The notes below the pieces were generated by a model that saw nothing but the letters and a program-made list of their open reading frames with translations, searched no databases and was not told where the DNA came from. Below are positions 61,624 to 64,000 of a stretch of 64,000 bases of DNA, one piece after another. Source of the stretch: an uncultured Mycoplasmatota bacterium (GTDB lineage Bacteria > Bacillota_I > Bacilli_A > RF39 > UBA660); NCBI GenBank assembly GCA_900547775.1, contig URHW01000001.1:62001-126000 (forward strand), read 5' to 3'. Every line of letters begins with the position of its first letter. The first letter of the stretch is position 1. Both the position numbers and the translations under genes were made by a program.

Positions 61624-62024
61624 TAGCAATTGTTTGGATGGAATAGACACTCTGTACATGTTTCATATTCGCCTTGATAATTTGTCCAATCATTAACTGT
61701 TGATAGTGCTACGTCAATGATTGTTGGGAGTAACATAATGATTACTCCAGTTAAAATTCTTTTTCCTAATGTTTGAGCACTTTTCTTAAGTTCATCCTCT
61801 TTTCCGGCTTTTACGCTATTGTAGAAGATGAATATGCCTTGGCCAATTATTATCAATGGAACAAATAGTTTTACAAACATAATTATATATCCAACAAACT
61901 TCATTACATTTTGGATTTCTTCTCTTGCACACATGTTTTCACCTACTGCTTCAGCATGTACAGTAAGTGGTAATATTAATAGAACTAATAATAAATATTT
62001 GTAGTATTTTTTATTCGTAGTCAT
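61623..62024 (-). CDS. Small two-helix VirB2-like membrane protein 3
   Basis: 133 residues. Signal helix to ...LTVHA, ENMCAREE, helix (FVGYIIMFVKLFVPLIIIG), loop KEDELKKSAQTLGKR, second helix, then ETCTECLFHPNNC. Same plan and CxxCxxxPxxC tail as the 108-residue protein. Overlaps the 378-residue gene by 14 bases. Confidence 0.6.
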   Translation of the reverse strand: MTTNKKYYKYLLLVLLILPLTVHAEAVGENMCAREEIQNVMKFVGYIIMFVKLFVPLIIIGQGIFIFYNSVKAGKEDELKKSAQTLGKRILTGVIIMLLPTIIDVALSTVNDWTNYQGEYETCTECLFHPNNC

Positions 62025-63147
62025 AACCGTCGTCCTCTTTCTGCTCTGGCATTTTTGTTACTAATTTATAGATTACATAGCCACATATTCCAAGTAATAT
62101 TAAGATTAGAAGTACTAAACCAAAGTTGCTTGATTTTTTGATAGTTATTGTATAGTCTTTAGTGTCGCCGTTTTCAGCGGTTACAGTTACTACTACTTTA
62201 CTTTTATTTTTTAAGTTAGAATTGTTTTTTATTTCATATGTTGATGAATCGCTTTCGGTTTCAACAATCATGTCTAACTTTTTATCACTTCTACTTATTT
62301 TTAATTTATATTCAGTTACATCTGTTTTAAATTCTAAGTTGTATCCTTGAATCTCAATTTTTGAAAGGTTTGTGTTACTATCTAATTCATCTTCATATGA
62401 AAGAATTATTCTGTATACACGGCTTGTATCATCTTCTGCTGTTACAGTTACTAATATTGGTTTATCAATATCAATATTTTCATTGTTTTCAATTTTAACT
62501 GTGGCTTTATCACTTTCTGGTTTAGCAGTAACTTCAATACTTGTTATATCTTTAGAGATTTTTAGATTGTATGTTTCAACTTCTCTACTAAAAATAAAGT
62601 CAGTATCTTTTAAATCTAGTTCTCTTAAATAATTGTTACTATCTTTTAAAGTAGTTGTTGTAGTCGTGGTAGTTGTTTGTGAGGTAGTTGTATTTGGTTT
62701 AGTATTGTTTGGACGATTTGGTTTTTTTGTTGTAGTCGTTGTTGTGGTAGTAGTTGTTTTCTTAGTAGTTGTTTGATAAGTTAGACCATTACTTGTTCTA
62801 GAGCAATCATATGATGCTAGTATTGCACAATATTTTGGATAAGCATCACTTCTACAAGCACCACTATAAGCAGTACAAGAACTTTTAGCAACAAAATATA
62901 ATGGGTCTTGATTACCATTTGAGCATTTTACTAGACCTTCTGTATAAAATTGTGTTTGCCAAGTTCCACTATAGCATGTTGCTTTGATGCAGTGACCGAA
63001 ATATCCTTGATTAAAGTTTGCTTGCCCGTAACTTGCTTGAAAGTCTAGACATGTTTGATAGTCTTTTACATAACCGATATCTAGGGCAGCATTAACTTTT
63101 AATGGAACTAAAATTGATAACATAGCCATTATTATATACTTTTTCAT
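62011..63147 (-). CDS. Surface protein: Cys-rich domain, Thr linker, two cadherin-like domains
   Basis: 378 residues. Signal peptide (to VNAA), disulfide-type domain with CIKATC and CSNGNQDP, a Thr-rich linker (about 125-170), two cadherin-like beta-sandwich repeats (LRELDLKDTDF..., LSKIEIQGYNLEF...), a membrane helix and an acidic tail. Displayed adhesin or pilus-associated protein. RBS GGAGGT follows a terminator. Confidence 0.75.
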   Translation of the reverse strand: MKKYIIMAMLSILVPLKVNAALDIGYVKDYQTCLDFQASYGQANFNQGYFGHCIKATCYSGTWQTQFYTEGLVKCSNGNQDPLYFVAKSSCTAYSGACRSDAYPKYCAILASYDCSRTSNGLTYQTTTKKTTTTTTTTTTKKPNRPNNTKPNTTTSQTTTTTTTTTLKDSNNYLRELDLKDTDFIFSREVETYNLKISKDITSIEVTAKPESDKATVKIENNENIDIDKPILVTVTAEDDTSRVYRIILSYEDELDSNTNLSKIEIQGYNLEFKTDVTEYKLKISRSDKKLDMIVETESDSSTYEIKNNSNLKNKSKVVVTVTAENGDTKDYTITIKKSSNFGLVLLILILLGICGYVIYKLVTKMPEQKEDDGYDYE

Positions 63148-63154
63148 ATTACCT

Positions 63155-63199
63155 CCAAAAAAAGATACCGACTTGTTTAACCAAATTCAGGTATCTTCA
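63155..63199 (-). terminator. Terminator or attenuator between the two Cys-rich surface genes
   Basis: AAGATACC/GGTATCTT stem (63162-63169, 63190-63197) then eight Ts, immediately before the GGAGG site of the 378-residue gene. Read-through would be required to express that gene from upstream. Confidence 0.75.
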
Positions 63200-63234
63200 A
63201 ATCTATATTAATAATATCATAAAATTATTAATAT

Positions 63235-63843
63235 TTAAATCTTTTTGAATACATTTTTCTTATTTAAAATAAATAGTCCGCCAATTAGCACTGCTGCTGA
63301 GATAGATAATGCTAGATAATAATCTTCTACTCCAGTGTTTGGGCTTTCTTCGTTGTTGTTTGGAGTATTTGTGTTATTACTATTATTATTGTTGTTATCA
63401 TTGCCGCTTGATTTTGTTGTAGTTGTTGTATAATCTGAGCCACCAGTGTTTTGTGAGCAATTATAGAATGTTTTTTGAGTAAAGTATACATAAGCACCTG
63501 TGTCTGTACAAGAGGCTCCTTCTTTAATTTCACTTGCAGGAGCTCCTGCATCAATTATAGCATTTGGTTTAGAGTTACCATTTGCACAACTTACTGCATA
63601 AGTGTTTAATTTCTTATGAACGTTTTTGCTATTTGTACAAGATACTTCGATACATTCTAGATAGTAACCAGCGGTGGCATTAGATATACTATTGCCACCA
63701 TTTTGGTTTGCTGCTGCAGTACATTTTGATTTAGCATCTGCTTCATCTTTAACATTCCAGATGGTTGTTGTTGTATTTTGATCAACTTTTGCAAATACAC
63801 CTATAGGCATTATAAGTAATAGACTAATAAGTAATTTTTTCAT
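63235..63843 (-). CDS. Cys-rich surface protein with PNTG-type anchor
   Basis: 202 residues. Signal peptide (to VFA), a Cys-rich domain paralogous to that of the 378-residue protein (CIEVSC, CANGNSKP, SCTDTG, YNCSQ), an Asn/Thr linker, then SPNTG plus a helix and KKNVFKKI, an LPXTG-like sortase signal with a weakened motif. RBS TAGGAATAAT. No sortase in view. Confidence 0.75.
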   Translation of the reverse strand: MKKLLISLLLIMPIGVFAKVDQNTTTTIWNVKDEADAKSKCTAAANQNGGNSISNATAGYYLECIEVSCTNSKNVHKKLNTYAVSCANGNSKPNAIIDAGAPASEIKEGASCTDTGAYVYFTQKTFYNCSQNTGGSDYTTTTTKSSGNDNNNNNSNNTNTPNNNEESPNTGVEDYYLALSISAAVLIGGLFILNKKNVFKKI

Positions 63844-63850
63844 ATTATTC

Positions 63851-64000
63851 CTACTTTCCTAAATATTCTTTCATTTTTTTATTTTTCTTACGAACTACTA
63901 TTATTATACCCGTTCCTAAAATAATTACACTTCCAATGATTACGGATGTTATTTCAAGGACTTTGTTGTAACTATCTTTTTGAATATCAATTGAGTAAAT
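63851..64000 (-). CDS. C-terminus of a membrane protein (cut by window)
   Basis: The last 49 residues are seen: IYSIDIQKDSYN, a membrane helix (ITSVIIGSVIILGTGIIIVV) and RKKNKKMKEYLGK. Similar in style to the anchors of the other surface proteins. Stops at 63853, 8 bases before the next ATG, so it is in the same operon. Confidence 0.5.
   Translation of the reverse strand: MYSIDIQKDSYNKVLEITSVIIGSVIILGTGIIIVVRKKNKKMKEYLGK

Noticed and set aside
62640..62780. Repetitive GTAGTTGTTG-like DNA as a CRISPR or tandem repeat array
   Set aside because: It encodes the Thr-rich linker of a surface protein in frame; no spacers or conserved repeat unit.
43788..64000. Calling the T4SS locus an integrative conjugative element
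   Set aside because: No relaxase, integrase, replication gene, oriT or flanking att sites are visible within the window.

Overview
This is an AT-rich chromosomal segment (about 70% A+T by eye) from a Gram-positive bacterium of the Bacillota. It carries SpoVS, YlxM/FtsY, an RNase J-family protein, DivIB, MurG, a DAP-type MurE, MscL, LiaF-like and SipW-dependent proteins, with strong AGGAGG ribosome sites. TGA is used as a stop at several ATGA gene overlaps, so the code is the standard bacterial one and not the mycoplasma code. The set fits a reduced gut lineage related to Bacilli/Mollicutes (RF39- or Erysipelotrichia-like), but no 16S or other definitive marker is present, so this is inference.

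Layout. (1) 1-5086: leftward operon, led by a TTGAAA-17-TATACT promoter, of a membrane-anchored exported protein, a 1114-residue cysteine-rich secreted protein and a C39-like peptidase cut by the window edge. (2) 5182-9000: CPBP protease, YkuE-like phosphoesterase, Tyr/Pro-rich coat-like protein, RodA, then a promoter-driven tRNA-Thr(GGU)-like gene whose CCA end abuts a truncated, frameshifted gene remnant. (3) 9001-31038: mostly leftward housekeeping genes: Fic protein, FolD, a fatty-acid activation/acylation cluster, MscL, envelope-stress proteins, a catalytically degenerate RNase J, SSB, a lone SufB, SpoVS, an rRNA methyltransferase, slipin, a lipid kinase, a NERD protein and a CotD-like protein. 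(4) 31039-43724: a decayed stretch, a CofE-like/PpaC-like pair, ylxM-ftsY, a queH gene running in frame into a prepilin gene, divIB, murG, an rsmA-like gene, a Sel1-repeat protein, an SstT-like symporter, a previously unannotated type I toxin-antitoxin locus, and murE. (5) 43788-64000: about 20 kb of leftward genes for an unusual surface machine.

The surface machine combines a type IV secretion core (VirD4-like coupling ATPase, split VirB4, PrgI/VirB3-like protein, VirB6/TrbL-like channel, two VirB8-like proteins) with three envelope-remodelling enzymes (SGNH + NlpC/P60, M23 + lysozyme, C39-like). It also has Tad-like parts (pseudopilin-like and TadE-like proteins, a TadZ/CpaE-like protein with a degenerate P-loop), three paralogous two-helix VirB2-like membrane proteins and a pair of disulfide-rich surface proteins. 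No relaxase, integrase or oriT is seen, so a resident surface or effector/DNA-transfer apparatus seems more likely than an intact conjugative element. Dedicated promoters and terminators around the small membrane subunits suggest they are made in excess, as expected for pilins. The cysteine-rich operon at the left edge has the same style of proteins and may serve the same machine.

Many genes have starts decided by ribosome sites rather than by the longest frame; these are noted per entry. The most noteworthy observations are the hybrid T4SS/Tad-like locus, the type I toxin-antitoxin cassette, the queH-prepilin in-frame arrangement and the RNase J with lost metal ligands.
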